Assembly (NCBI GenBank): GCA_016712885.1
Contig: JADJQF010000011.1
Location: 310,001 to 374,000 of the forward strand
Reading direction: 5' to 3'
Length of the DNA stretch: 64,000 nucleotides
From: Candidatus Flexicrinis proximus
Lineage (GTDB): Bacteria > Chloroflexota > Anaerolineae > Aggregatilineales > Phototrophicaceae
Shown: piece by piece, positions 53,998 to 62,116 of the stretch
Layout: every line of letters begins with the position of its first letter
How positions within the stretch are numbered: the stretch's first letter is position 1
The notes under the pieces: generated by a model
What the model was told of the DNA's origin: nothing
Seen by the model: the letters and a program-made list of their open reading frames with translations, nothing else
Databases searched by the model: none
Program-made: the position numbers and the translations under genes

Positions 53998-54789
53998 ATG
54001 GCTCATCAACCGCATAAACCCCGTTATGGCTTCCTGATCGATGCGTCTCTCTGTATCGACTGCCGTACCTGTATGGTGGCCTGCAGCGTCGAAAATGAAG
54101 TGCCGATGGACACGACGCGCATCTGGATCGAGGAAACGGGCATTACCGGTACCTACCCGAATTTGCAGCGGGTCACCGCACCGTTTCACTGCATGCACTG
54201 CATCGATCCGTCCTGCGTATCGGCCTGCACGGTAAGCGCGCTCAAGCGTGATGAAGACGGGATCGTCATGTATGACGAAAACCTCTGTATCGGCTGCCGG
54301 TACTGCATGTACGCCTGTCCGTTTCAGGTGCCGAATTACGAGTGGGACCGGCAGCTTCCGCTGGTGGTGAAGTGCGACATGTGCTTCTCGCGACTGCAGG
54401 AAGGCCAGAAGCCAGCCTGTGCCGCGACCTGTCCGACATCGGCAATCCGCTTTGGCAAGTACGACGACATGTTGGCCGAAGCCCATCGCCTGATCAATGA
54501 GAATCCGGGCAAGTACGTCAATCATGTGTACGGCGAAACGGAAAACGGTGGCACGGCGACACTGTATATCTCGCCTGTCCCGTTTGAGGAGCTCGGCTTC
54601 CCCGCTGCTGGGACGGTCTCGCCGGCCTTCTCCAACCGGCTGGTCACGGAGGGTACGCCGCTGGTGGCCGGAGCGATGCTGATCGGTCTGTCCGGAGTCT
54701 ACCTGACGATCAAACACCAGAAAGCGGAAGCCGAAGCGGAGCGTCTTGAAGCTGAGAAGGCAAAAGCTACCGCGGGAAAGGAAGAATAG
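53998..54789 (+). CDS. iron-sulfur electron-transfer subunit (PsrB/HybA-like)
   Basis: A 263-residue protein with four [4Fe-4S] cysteine sets: CIDCRTCMVAC, CMHCIDPSCVSAC, CIGCRYCMYAC with CP, and CDMCFSRL..CAATCP. It lacks a signal of its own and is probably co-exported with the catalytic subunit. Near the C-terminus a hydrophobic helix (LVAGAMLIGLSGVYLTI) and a Lys/Glu/Ala-rich tail suggest membrane attachment, as in HybA-type subunits, which plain PsrB lacks. It links the molybdenum site to the NrfD-type subunit encoded 2 bp downstream. Confidence 0.93.
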   Translation: MAHQPHKPRYGFLIDASLCIDCRTCMVACSVENEVPMDTTRIWIEETGITGTYPNLQRVTAPFHCMHCIDPSCVSACTVSALKRDEDGIVMYDENLCIGCRYCMYACPFQVPNYEWDRQLPLVVKCDMCFSRLQEGQKPACAATCPTSAIRFGKYDDMLAEAHRLINENPGKYVNHVYGETENGGTATLYISPVPFEELGFPAAGTVSPAFSNRLVTEGTPLVAGAMLIGLSGVYLTIKHQKAEAEAERLEAEKAKATAGKEE

Positions 54790-54791
54790 AC

Positions 54792-55976
54792 ATGCTGCGG
54801 AGAACAGTTCTCGAACTGCGTGTTCTGCCAAAATACATCTATGTCCTGATCGCGATAACCCTGTTTGGCATGGCGGTCGGTTTCTATCGCTTTTACGCCG
54901 GACTAGGGGCGACCACCAACCTGAGCAATGCCTTCCCATGGGGAATCTGGATCAGCTTCGACCTTGCGACCGTCGCGCTTTCGGGCGGCGCGTTTACGCT
55001 GGCCGCGCTAGTCTATGTTTTTCACTTCGAAAGCCTTCACGCTGCAGTGCGTCCTACCGTTCTCGCCGGTCTGCTGGGCTACAGCTCGGTTCTAGTGGTC
55101 CTGCTGGCGGACCTGGGACGCTGGGACCGTTTCTATAACGTGTTCCTGCACCCCAATTTCAGCTCCGCGCTGCTGGAAGTGAGCTGGTGTATCGCCGCCT
55201 ATTCGTTGATTCTGTTCTACGAACTTAGCCCGGTGCTGCTATCAAATTCACGCTGGCGCGGCCTGCTGCCCATCATCAAGAAGTACACCATTCCGATCGT
55301 GATTGTGGGTGTCACGTTGTCAACGATGCACCAGTCGTCGCTCGGTACCATGTTCGTCATTATGTCCCCTCGTCTGCATCCGCTGTGGTATTCGATGCTG
55401 CTGCCTGTCTTCTTCCTGGTCAGCTCATTTGCCGCGGGGATCGCAATGGTGATCGCCGGTGCAACGATCAGCTACTGGCTGTTTGGCCGCAGCCTCCGAT
55501 CGAAGACCATCGCGAAGCTGGGCTGGTTTCTCCCCTGGATCCTTGGCTTCTATCTCGTCCTCAAGTTCGGTGAGCTGATCATCGCCAACGAGCTGGAACT
55601 GCCGTTTGAGGGAGGCATCTACAGTTTCCTGTTCTGGACCGAGCTAATCGTCGGCGCGGTGATCCCGATCTTCCTGTTCGCTTTCAAAGAGATCCGGCTC
55701 AGCCGCGCGGCATCGCTGTTTGGCGCGCTGCTGATTATGGCTGGCGCGATCCTGAACCGGTTCGACGTGACCTGGTTCGCGATGAAGCCTATTGACGGGC
55801 AGGTCTACAGCCCACACTGGATGGAAATCGCGATCCTGGTCGGTGTTGTGGCGGGAGTGGTGACAGTCTACAGCCTGGTCGCGCGTTACTTCCCGGTCTA
55901 TGAAGAGACAGTCGCCTACGACAAGTCGGCCGCCAAGCCGCAGAGTCTCGAAAAGTCAGGTGCTGCTAAAGCATAG
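54792..55976 (+). CDS. NrfD/PsrC-type quinone-interacting membrane subunit
   Basis: A 394-residue integral membrane protein with about ten helices. Typical NrfD-family segments are AFPWGIWISFDLATVALSGGAFTL, DLGRWDRFYNVFLHPNFSSALLEVSW, MHQSSLGTMFVIM and LFWTELIVGAVIPIFLF. Such subunits exchange electrons between the quinone pool and the iron-sulfur subunit. It completes a three-subunit PsrABC-like complex whose genes are 2-4 bp apart. A 170-bp spacer with hairpins separates it from the cytochrome b gene. Confidence 0.93.
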   Translation: MLRRTVLELRVLPKYIYVLIAITLFGMAVGFYRFYAGLGATTNLSNAFPWGIWISFDLATVALSGGAFTLAALVYVFHFESLHAAVRPTVLAGLLGYSSVLVVLLADLGRWDRFYNVFLHPNFSSALLEVSWCIAAYSLILFYELSPVLLSNSRWRGLLPIIKKYTIPIVIVGVTLSTMHQSSLGTMFVIMSPRLHPLWYSMLLPVFFLVSSFAAGIAMVIAGATISYWLFGRSLRSKTIAKLGWFLPWILGFYLVLKFGELIIANELELPFEGGIYSFLFWTELIVGAVIPIFLFAFKEIRLSRAASLFGALLIMAGAILNRFDVTWFAMKPIDGQVYSPHWMEIAILVGVVAGVVTVYSLVARYFPVYEETVAYDKSAAKPQSLEKSGAAKA

Positions 55977-56146
55977 ACGGTTAGCGGAATCTTCAGAGGC
56001 ACCACAGGCACGAGCAGAACATGTCGGATTCGACCTTCGAGACCCGAACCCCGAAGGAACAAACACATCGTTCTGCTCGTGTCCTTATTCTTCCCCGTGC
56101 TAGAATAGGCTACCGGTTCATCTGAGCGGACGACAGAGCAGTCTTT
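55977..56146 (+). promoter_or_regulatory. nested hairpin between the molybdoenzyme and cytochrome b genes
   Basis: CACGAGCAGAAC (56009-56020) pairs with GTTCTGCTCGTG (56070-56081), enclosing a smaller CCTTCG/CGAAGG hairpin. There is only TCCTTATTC after it, so full termination is doubtful. It may act as an attenuator or mRNA stabiliser that gives the PsrABC-like and cytochrome genes different expression. Confidence 0.5.
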
Positions 56147-57175
56147 ATGCGCCCGAATTTCTTCCATCATCTTCATCCGCCAACCCTCCCTGCGCAGCAA
56201 TCGCGCTGGCGCTACACGCTGGGCGCGGGCGGGACGGCAGTCTTCCTGATGATGGTGCTGCTGGTGACCGGCATGCTGGAGATGTTCTTCTATGTCCCGA
56301 CTCCCGAACAGGCCGCCCTCTCAATTCAGACCATCACCTATCATGTCCCGCTTGGTGGCGTGATCCGGAATCTCCATTTCTGGTCGGCCCAGATACTGAT
56401 GGTGGTCATGACGGTTCATCTGATCCGGGTCGTGTTTACAGGCGCCTATCTGCCACCGCGCCGCTTCAATTATCTGCTGGGTATGGTGTTGTTTGTCACA
56501 GCCATATTGCTCAATTTCACGGGCTACGTTCTCCGATGGGATCAGGGGATACAGTGGGCACTGGTAGTCGGCACTAATCTGGTCGAGACCGTTCCTGTCG
56601 TTGGCGATAGTTTCTACCGGATACTCACCGGAGGTTCGCAGCTCGGACAAGCGACTCTGACCCGCTTTTACGCATGGCATGTCTTTGGATTGTTCCTGCC
56701 GGCGGTGATCATGGTCGGCTGGCATATCTTCCGAGTCAGGCGCGACGGCGGGATAGCCGTCCCGCCCCCGGCGATGCGCAGCGATGATGAGCGTATCACG
56801 CGCTATGAGTTGGTACGGCGAGAAGTCTCTGCGATGCTGCTGATCAGCGCAGCCCTGCTCGTATTGTCAGGGGTCTTGCCTGCGCCGATTGCGCCGCCGA
56901 TTACCGATCTCGATGCGGCGGTAAGCGATAATGGTGCGCCGTGGTTCTTCCTTTGGGTGCAGCAGATACTAGCCTGGGGCGACCCACTGTTTTGGGGTGT
57001 TGGGGTTCCGCTGGCAATTCTTGCAGTCTTCTCTCTGATTCCCTATCTCTTTCCCAAACCCGCCGAAAGCGAGCAGGGACGCTGGTTTCCGAAATCCAAT
57101 CGCATCGCCCGCTATACCGTGGCTGCTATTTCGATTGCAATCATTTGTCTCACGCTACTATCATTGGTTCCCTGA
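56147..57175 (+). CDS. cytochrome b (b6-like, N-terminal type)
   Basis: A 342-residue membrane protein with the four-helix diheme core of cytochrome b. The first ligand pair is H-x13-H (LHFWSAQILMVVMTVH), the second H-x14-H (HVFGLFLPAVIMVGWH), the spacing seen in cytochrome b6. GYVLRWDQGIQWA matches the quinone-site helix region. The C-terminal ~120 residues have about three helices and a PEWxx-like segment replaced by GAPWFFLWVQQIL, which resembles subunit IV. It probably oxidises or reduces quinone together with the Rieske protein. Its stop overlaps the next start (TGATG). Confidence 0.92.
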   Translation: MRPNFFHHLHPPTLPAQQSRWRYTLGAGGTAVFLMMVLLVTGMLEMFFYVPTPEQAALSIQTITYHVPLGGVIRNLHFWSAQILMVVMTVHLIRVVFTGAYLPPRRFNYLLGMVLFVTAILLNFTGYVLRWDQGIQWALVVGTNLVETVPVVGDSFYRILTGGSQLGQATLTRFYAWHVFGLFLPAVIMVGWHIFRVRRDGGIAVPPPAMRSDDERITRYELVRREVSAMLLISAALLVLSGVLPAPIAPPITDLDAAVSDNGAPWFFLWVQQILAWGDPLFWGVGVPLAILAVFSLIPYLFPKPAESEQGRWFPKSNRIARYTVAAISIAIICLTLLSLVP

Positions 57176-58425
57176 TGCACAAGCCAATTCACCGCCTGAT
57201 TGCTGCTGGGTCGACCCTATTGCTTGCCGCGCTGCTCATGACTATCTACACAGAAGTGAGCCGCCCTCAGCCCGATGCATTGTCGCCTGTCCTGAGCAAC
57301 CAGACCGAGTACTGCACAACCTGCCATGAAGGGCTGCCGGAGATCAGCCCGTCGCATCCTGTTGAGGTGTTCGGATGCGTCATTTGTCATGGCGGCCAAC
57401 GGCTGGCCCTGGACGCGGAGCTGGCACACAGCACCATGCGTGGGGGCAACAACCCGTCTGACCTGACGGTTGTGCAGGAATCCTGCGGCGGAAGCAGCTG
57501 CCACAGCGGAAGCGATACCGCAACGAGCGATCACATTCAGCGCGTAATGACCAGCATTCAGACAACATATGCTGGAGCAATTGCCAATATCCGCTATACC
57601 TTTGGGGCGCAGCCGGACCTCGTCGCGCACCTGGGTATCAATTCCGTGACTGACGACCATGTCGTATCGAGTGTTGCGGTCCCTGGCCTCGACGCATTCG
57701 ACCCCTTGGACGAAACCAATCCATTCATCCACCAGTTTGCTGAAAATTGTCTGACTTGCCATGTCAACGCCGAGCCGCCACAGGGCACGGCGTATGCGCG
57801 ATTGACCGGCTGCGCGGCCTGCCATACGCCGGATGTGGAGAGTTTCCCGGAGGGGAAGATCCACCGTTTGACGACGGCAATCCCGTATCGCCAATGTAAT
57901 ACATGCCATAACCGAGGCAACTATGACCTGCGCACCATGTCATTTGTCGAGCGCGACGACCAGCCGGTTAGCCGGATGGAAGATTACTATCAACCCATCG
58001 CGCAGTTTACGCAGTGTGAATGGACGCTGGACTGCGTCGACTGCCATACCGGAATTGAAGCAATGGGAGATGGTGACATATACTCAAACCAACATGATAT
58101 TGAGTATGTCCAGTGTCAGACCTGCCACGGGACGACTGAGATACTGCCGCTTTCTTATACCATCACGGACGAAAACGATCTGGCGCTCAGGCTGGCTTTT
58201 CTCAATCCCGTAACAGATATGAACCTTGGAGACACTATCCTCGTGACCGAGCGGGGTGAACCGCTGTGGAACACGCGCGTGCTTGACAACGGAACGTACG
58301 AACTCGTCGGAAAAGCGACCGGCAGCCACTTCGCGTTCCGTCCGGTCATGGGCACTCTGTGTGAGCAGAATCCGGCAGAGCAAGAGTCGCGTTACTGCCA
58401 CGAATGCCACGCGGTAGATCACTGA
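57175..58425 (+). CDS. membrane-anchored multiheme cytochrome c (8 CXXCH plus 1 CX4CH)
   Basis: A 416-residue protein from the ATG at 57175, which overlaps the cytochrome b stop. One N-terminal helix (LIAAGSTLLLAALLMTIY) anchors or exports it. Heme sites CXXCH begin at Cys47, 68, 192, 213, 241, 287, 314 and 408. A further CGGSSCH at Cys104-His110 is of the CX4CH kind known in some multiheme cytochromes. Further His residues could be axial ligands. It likely takes the place of cytochrome c1/f as electron acceptor of the cytochrome b and Rieske proteins. The open frame extends far upstream in the cytochrome b gene, but that part is not protein-like. Confidence 0.9.
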   Translation: MHKPIHRLIAAGSTLLLAALLMTIYTEVSRPQPDALSPVLSNQTEYCTTCHEGLPEISPSHPVEVFGCVICHGGQRLALDAELAHSTMRGGNNPSDLTVVQESCGGSSCHSGSDTATSDHIQRVMTSIQTTYAGAIANIRYTFGAQPDLVAHLGINSVTDDHVVSSVAVPGLDAFDPLDETNPFIHQFAENCLTCHVNAEPPQGTAYARLTGCAACHTPDVESFPEGKIHRLTTAIPYRQCNTCHNRGNYDLRTMSFVERDDQPVSRMEDYYQPIAQFTQCEWTLDCVDCHTGIEAMGDGDIYSNQHDIEYVQCQTCHGTTEILPLSYTITDENDLALRLAFLNPVTDMNLGDTILVTERGEPLWNTRVLDNGTYELVGKATGSHFAFRPVMGTLCEQNPAEQESRYCHECHAVDH

Positions 58426-58456
58426 GTCGGGCTGCGGAACGGAAACTGAAGGTAAA

Positions 58457-58873
58457 ATGGCTGACCAAACCCGCAGAAGTTTCATTAGGATGTCGACCAA
58501 TGCAGTGTTGGCGGCGTGTGGCTTGCTTGGACTGGATGGTCTGCGGAGATATCTGAGTTACTCGTCTGAACCCGCGCCACTGACCGAGTATGTGGTCGGG
58601 CCGGCCTCGGATTATCCGCTGGGGTCACGAACCGTTCTGACGAGGATCCCCGCATTACTGATCCACGATCAGGAGGGATACAGCGCGTTGAGCCTTGTCT
58701 GCCCGCACCTGGGTTGTACCGTGAACGACACGGACGAGGGGCTGGTCTGTCCCTGCCACGGATCACGTTTCGATGCACAGGGCGCTGTACTGCGTGCGCC
58801 GGCGCGGGAACCGCTGCGTGTGCTGCGCGTAGAAGTCACCGCAGATGACGAACTGCGTTTGATTCTCAACTAA
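58457..58873 (+). CDS. Rieske iron-sulfur protein
   Basis: A 138-residue protein with a TAT-like N-terminus (RRSFIRMSTNAVLAACGLLG) that would serve as membrane anchor. The [2Fe-2S] ligands are Cys82 and His84 (CPHLGC) and Cys98 and His101 (CPCHGS). Cys87 and Cys100 form the disulfide of high-potential Rieske proteins in bc1/b6f complexes, unlike the low-potential oxygenase type. It is the last gene of the plus-strand operon, 31 bp after the multiheme cytochrome. With the cytochrome b and multiheme cytochrome it would make a quinol:cytochrome c type complex. Confidence 0.94.
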   Translation: MADQTRRSFIRMSTNAVLAACGLLGLDGLRRYLSYSSEPAPLTEYVVGPASDYPLGSRTVLTRIPALLIHDQEGYSALSLVCPHLGCTVNDTDEGLVCPCHGSRFDAQGAVLRAPAREPLRVLRVEVTADDELRLILN

Positions 58874-58888
58874 ACAACCCACGCTTGG

Positions 58889-58939
58889 CCCAGTAAAACA
58901 AAAACACCCCTGCCGGGCATGAAAGAACCAGCAGGGGTG
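58889..58939 (-). terminator. terminator of the rhodanese gene, between convergent genes
   Basis: CACCCCTGC (58905-58913) pairs with GCAGGGGTG (58931-58939). On the minus strand TTTTTGTTTTAC follows, 19 bases after the rhodanese stop at 58958. The plus-strand operon converges here and may use the same stem. Confidence 0.85.
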
Positions 58940-58957
58940 CATTGCATAGAGACGTTG

Positions 58958-60586
58958 TTACTCGGTGACGAGTGGGAGCGCGTCCTTCGTCCACGCGCCG
59001 GTGCCGCCTGCAAGAACGCGGACGTTCTCGTAGCCAGACAGCCGGAGAATGACCATCGTGATGCTGCTGCGATGAGTCGGATTGTCATAGACAACGATGG
59101 GGGTCGCCAGGTCCTGAGGCCACTCCGCCGCGTTCGCCATGAAGTCGCTCAAGGTGATGAACAGACTGCCCGCGATAAATCCCTGCTCGTGCTCGCCTGC
59201 GGTGCGGACATCAATCAGAACTGGCGCATTTTCGCCGGTCAGCTCGACCTGCAGATCAATCGCCTTGACCGTGTAGTAGCCTGCCGGTACGGTCGTGACA
59301 AATTCGTTGACCAGTTCGAACAGCGTCGGGTCGACATCCGGGGCAATTCCCGCCACAACGGCAGAGGGCTCCTGCGTCACGGGATGCTCAGCCGCGGTCC
59401 ACGCGCCAAGGCCGCCAATCATGCTGCGGACATTACTGTAGCCGAGCGAACCGAGGACGGTCATGGCAATTGCAGAACGGTGGCCGCTGCCACAGTACAC
59501 GACGATGCTCCGGTCCAGCGCCGGAAGCAAGTCGAGGTGTTGGGTCAATTCCTGCAGCGGGATGTTGATCGCGCCGGCGATAAAGCCTTCGGTGTACTCG
59601 TCTGCTGTGCGCACGTCGACCAGCAGCAGATCATTCTCGGCAGCCAACTCAGTGGCCAGGTCGTCAACGCGAACGGCATTGAACGTGCCAGGCAGACTGC
59701 CCAGATAGCTGGTCAGATGTGCCGACAGGTCGAATTCGGGGGCGGTCGTGACCAATGGGAAACCGGCAGCCGTCCAGGCGTTTACGCCACCGCTCATATT
59801 GCGCACGTTGGTGTAGCCCATCAAGCGCATCATGACGGTTGCGATCGAACCACGGTAACCGCTGCCGCAGTAGATGACGATCTTGGCGTCCTTGTCGGCA
59901 GGCCATTCGCTCTGGCGGCTCATGAACTCGTTGATCCAGATGTACTGAGCGCCGTCAATATAGCCGGCATTCCATTCATCAAGGCCGCGGACGTCGATCA
60001 GGAGCGGCGGGTTTTCCATGAGTTCGGTCGCCAGGTTCTGAGCGGACACAAACCCGAAACCTTCTGGGAGTGTGCTGAGGTAGGTGTCGACTGCTTCGAA
60101 GACCACAGCGTCGAACGTGGGGGCTGTGCCTGCTTCGGAAGTATAGGCTTCGGTGATAAACGGAAGTTCTTCAGCTGCCCATGCGCCGTAACCACCTTTG
60201 AGCACCCGGACGTTCTCGTAGCCAAGCAGCCCCAGCGAGGTAGCGGCCAAAGTTGCGCGGCCGCCGCCCTGGCAAATGACGACTATGTCGGCGTTCAGGT
60301 CAGGAAGGTACTGCAGATTCTGACCCAGCTCGCGGATGGGGATGTTGAAGGACTTGTCGAGATGGCCCGCGGCATATTCTTCCGGCTGGCGTACATCCAG
60401 CAGAAGGGTTGCGGGCTTCTCGGTGATCATCACGCCCAGGTCTTCAACACTGATGAGACCATAGCCTTGCGGCAAATCGAGATTGTAGGCCTGCAGACGA
60501 GCAACAACCGCTTCGTCCTGCGCGACCGCCGAGAAGGCGGGGACGAGCAGAACGAGGAGGCAAAGTAGAGAGATGAATTTCTTCAT
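58958..60586 (-). CDS. exported protein with four rhodanese domains
   Basis: A 542-residue protein. Signal peptide MKKFISLLCLLVLLVPAF (cut near AVAQ) is followed by four rhodanese (sulfurtransferase) domains of about 110-120 residues, each with an LLIDVR-type entry and a GGxxAW exit. The active-site loops carry Cys105 (CQGGGRA), Cys240 (CGSGYRG) and Cys365 (CGSGHRS). The fourth has Asp501 in that place (DNPTHRS) and should be inactive. AAGGAG precedes the ATG at 60586; an ATG at 60622 is less likely. It would bind or transfer sulfane sulfur outside the cytoplasm. It converges on the sulfur redox operon and fits its theme. Confidence 0.92.
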   Translation of the reverse strand: MKKFISLLCLLVLLVPAFSAVAQDEAVVARLQAYNLDLPQGYGLISVEDLGVMITEKPATLLLDVRQPEEYAAGHLDKSFNIPIRELGQNLQYLPDLNADIVVICQGGGRATLAATSLGLLGYENVRVLKGGYGAWAAEELPFITEAYTSEAGTAPTFDAVVFEAVDTYLSTLPEGFGFVSAQNLATELMENPPLLIDVRGLDEWNAGYIDGAQYIWINEFMSRQSEWPADKDAKIVIYCGSGYRGSIATVMMRLMGYTNVRNMSGGVNAWTAAGFPLVTTAPEFDLSAHLTSYLGSLPGTFNAVRVDDLATELAAENDLLLVDVRTADEYTEGFIAGAINIPLQELTQHLDLLPALDRSIVVYCGSGHRSAIAMTVLGSLGYSNVRSMIGGLGAWTAAEHPVTQEPSAVVAGIAPDVDPTLFELVNEFVTTVPAGYYTVKAIDLQVELTGENAPVLIDVRTAGEHEQGFIAGSLFITLSDFMANAAEWPQDLATPIVVYDNPTHRSSITMVILRLSGYENVRVLAGGTGAWTKDALPLVTE

Positions 60587-61223
60587 GCGAACGGAACTCC
60601 TTCTAGCTATCAATAGGAACATCTCCGGGAAACAGCTAAGCTTCCCGTACTTCGTAAGTGGGGTTGACTGTCGGCGCTAACGCTGTGTGCTGAGGTTCAA
60701 CGGGGCGAGGGGCATAGCCCTGACAATCCCCTGGCCGCTTTCCGCTGATCAGCATAACGAACAGAAACTATCGCGAGTTCCGTTGTTCTTTAATCAATGA
60801 AGATCCAATCCTGAAGTTGCTGTCGTTCAAAACAAGCCGGCAACATCGCTTCAATACATTCATCTGTTCATCTATGTGAATTATTGAACAAACGGCCATA
60901 TCCAAGGCATGTCAGAAATAATGAAAAAGGGTGGAGGAGTGTCACTGTCTTTCCTTCGGGACCTTGCGTACGGGCAGAAAATGCTCGCTGGACGTGCTGC
61001 CGATCCTGGAGGAACGACCAGGGTGACCGCTGCGGCTGCCGTGTAGGAAGGAGGTGTCTGGGGAGATGCCGAGCGGGCAGGTCAGTCGATTGGCGCGCTG
61101 ACGAAGCATGCTCCGGCAGGTACTATCGAGCATGAGCGGCATGGCGCGGAGTAAAGTCAGTTGGTTTCACTCCGCCTGCAGTAATGGAGCTTTCTAGTCG
61201 TGAAGTCGGGTAACCCGTCTCGA
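60587..61223. other. 637-bp intergenic region with mini-ORFs and an inverted repeat
   Basis: No gene is supported. A 45-codon plus-strand frame lies at 60909-61046. GAAGGAGGTG, a full Shine-Dalgarno consensus, stands at 61047-61056 before an 11-codon frame starting with ATG. At the far end TTCTAGTCG (61192-61200) pairs with CGACTAGAA (61221-61229) across the stop codon of the minus-strand gene that ends at 61224; no T-run follows. The region must hold the promoter of the rhodanese gene. Confidence 0.45.
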
Positions 61224-62096
61224 CTAGAACAGAACCCGGTTCTCACTAAACTCGACTACGGCTCTCCCGAACTCGACATCACCACTGATCGTAGCGTGCG
61301 CGCCGGCCAAGATGTCGGCGGCCTTATCCCGGCCAGACGTTAGAACGCAGAATTCCAGCGCATCCATCTCTATCGTGGTGGTTGGCGCTGCGTCAGACCC
61401 TATCCGGTAGCTTCCGCCGGCTGCGCCGACCAGTGTAAGGATCGCCGAGCGACCCTGCAGGCCTTGCTTGCTCTTCAGGGCGAGATCGCGCACGATGAGC
61501 GCCACGGTGCGCCTGTCATGGGTGGAATCCTGGGGCATGGCGCGCCCAATTGCGCGGCAGATGTCAAGTCGATGCATCCACATGTCACGCGTATAGATGA
61601 TGTCGAAGAGATACCCGAGCGAGCGCGGCTGATCCAGCCCCGGCATCGGGAGCACAGGCGCGCGCAGAAAGCCGGGGATGCGATCACGCCCTTTCAGTGA
61701 GCGATCCGATGCATCTCGAATTTCTGCGATAAGTTCAACCGGACTGCGGCTGATGCGCAGGTCAACCTGCGCTTGGTTCATGGCATCCAGGAAGCTCATG
61801 CCTTTCTGGGTATAGGGTCGGGTTCTGGCCGGGCTGACTTGCGAAAGGAAGCTGCTGAGGCTCGTAAAACTGAGGACATGGGCGGCCTGATGAGCCACGA
61901 TGTCTTTTACTGTCCACAGCGTACAGGCAGTGGGCTGGCCCCAATCTGCATCGGAAAGCGACTCGATCAGAACAGTAAACCGGCGCAGTTCCTCGGCACT
62001 CATCCCCTTGGCCTCGTGGCGAGTTAAGGCAGGGATGGCTGCCCCATGCTGAACCGGAGACGCTGTCATTGACGTGGAAGTCTGAACCCGCTGCAT
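61224..62096 (-). CDS. maleylpyruvate isomerase/DinB-superfamily (mycothiol-type) protein
   Basis: A 290-residue protein whose core is the four-helix metal-binding domain of mycothiol-dependent maleylpyruvate isomerases: WTVKDIVAHQAAHV, then IYTRDMWMHRLDICRAIGR, giving candidate metal ligands (His, Asp, His). A C-terminal ~90-residue SCP2/MDMPI-C-like domain follows (LEFCVLTSGRDKAADI). AAGGAG precedes the ATG. It is 20 bp downstream of a TetR-family gene and probably under its control. Many members are unassigned thiol-linked detoxification enzymes, so a specific reaction is not claimed. Confidence 0.8.
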   Translation of the reverse strand: MQRVQTSTSMTASPVQHGAAIPALTRHEAKGMSAEELRRFTVLIESLSDADWGQPTACTLWTVKDIVAHQAAHVLSFTSLSSFLSQVSPARTRPYTQKGMSFLDAMNQAQVDLRISRSPVELIAEIRDASDRSLKGRDRIPGFLRAPVLPMPGLDQPRSLGYLFDIIYTRDMWMHRLDICRAIGRAMPQDSTHDRRTVALIVRDLALKSKQGLQGRSAILTLVGAAGGSYRIGSDAAPTTTIEMDALEFCVLTSGRDKAADILAGAHATISGDVEFGRAVVEFSENRVLF

Positions 62097-62116
62097 GGTG
62101 TTTTCTCCTTAATTGC

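Noticed and set aside
58919..60568. 549-codon plus-strand frame opposite the rhodanese gene
   Set aside because: The minus strand encodes four recognisable rhodanese domains with signal peptide and terminator. The plus frame has no domain and no ribosome site.
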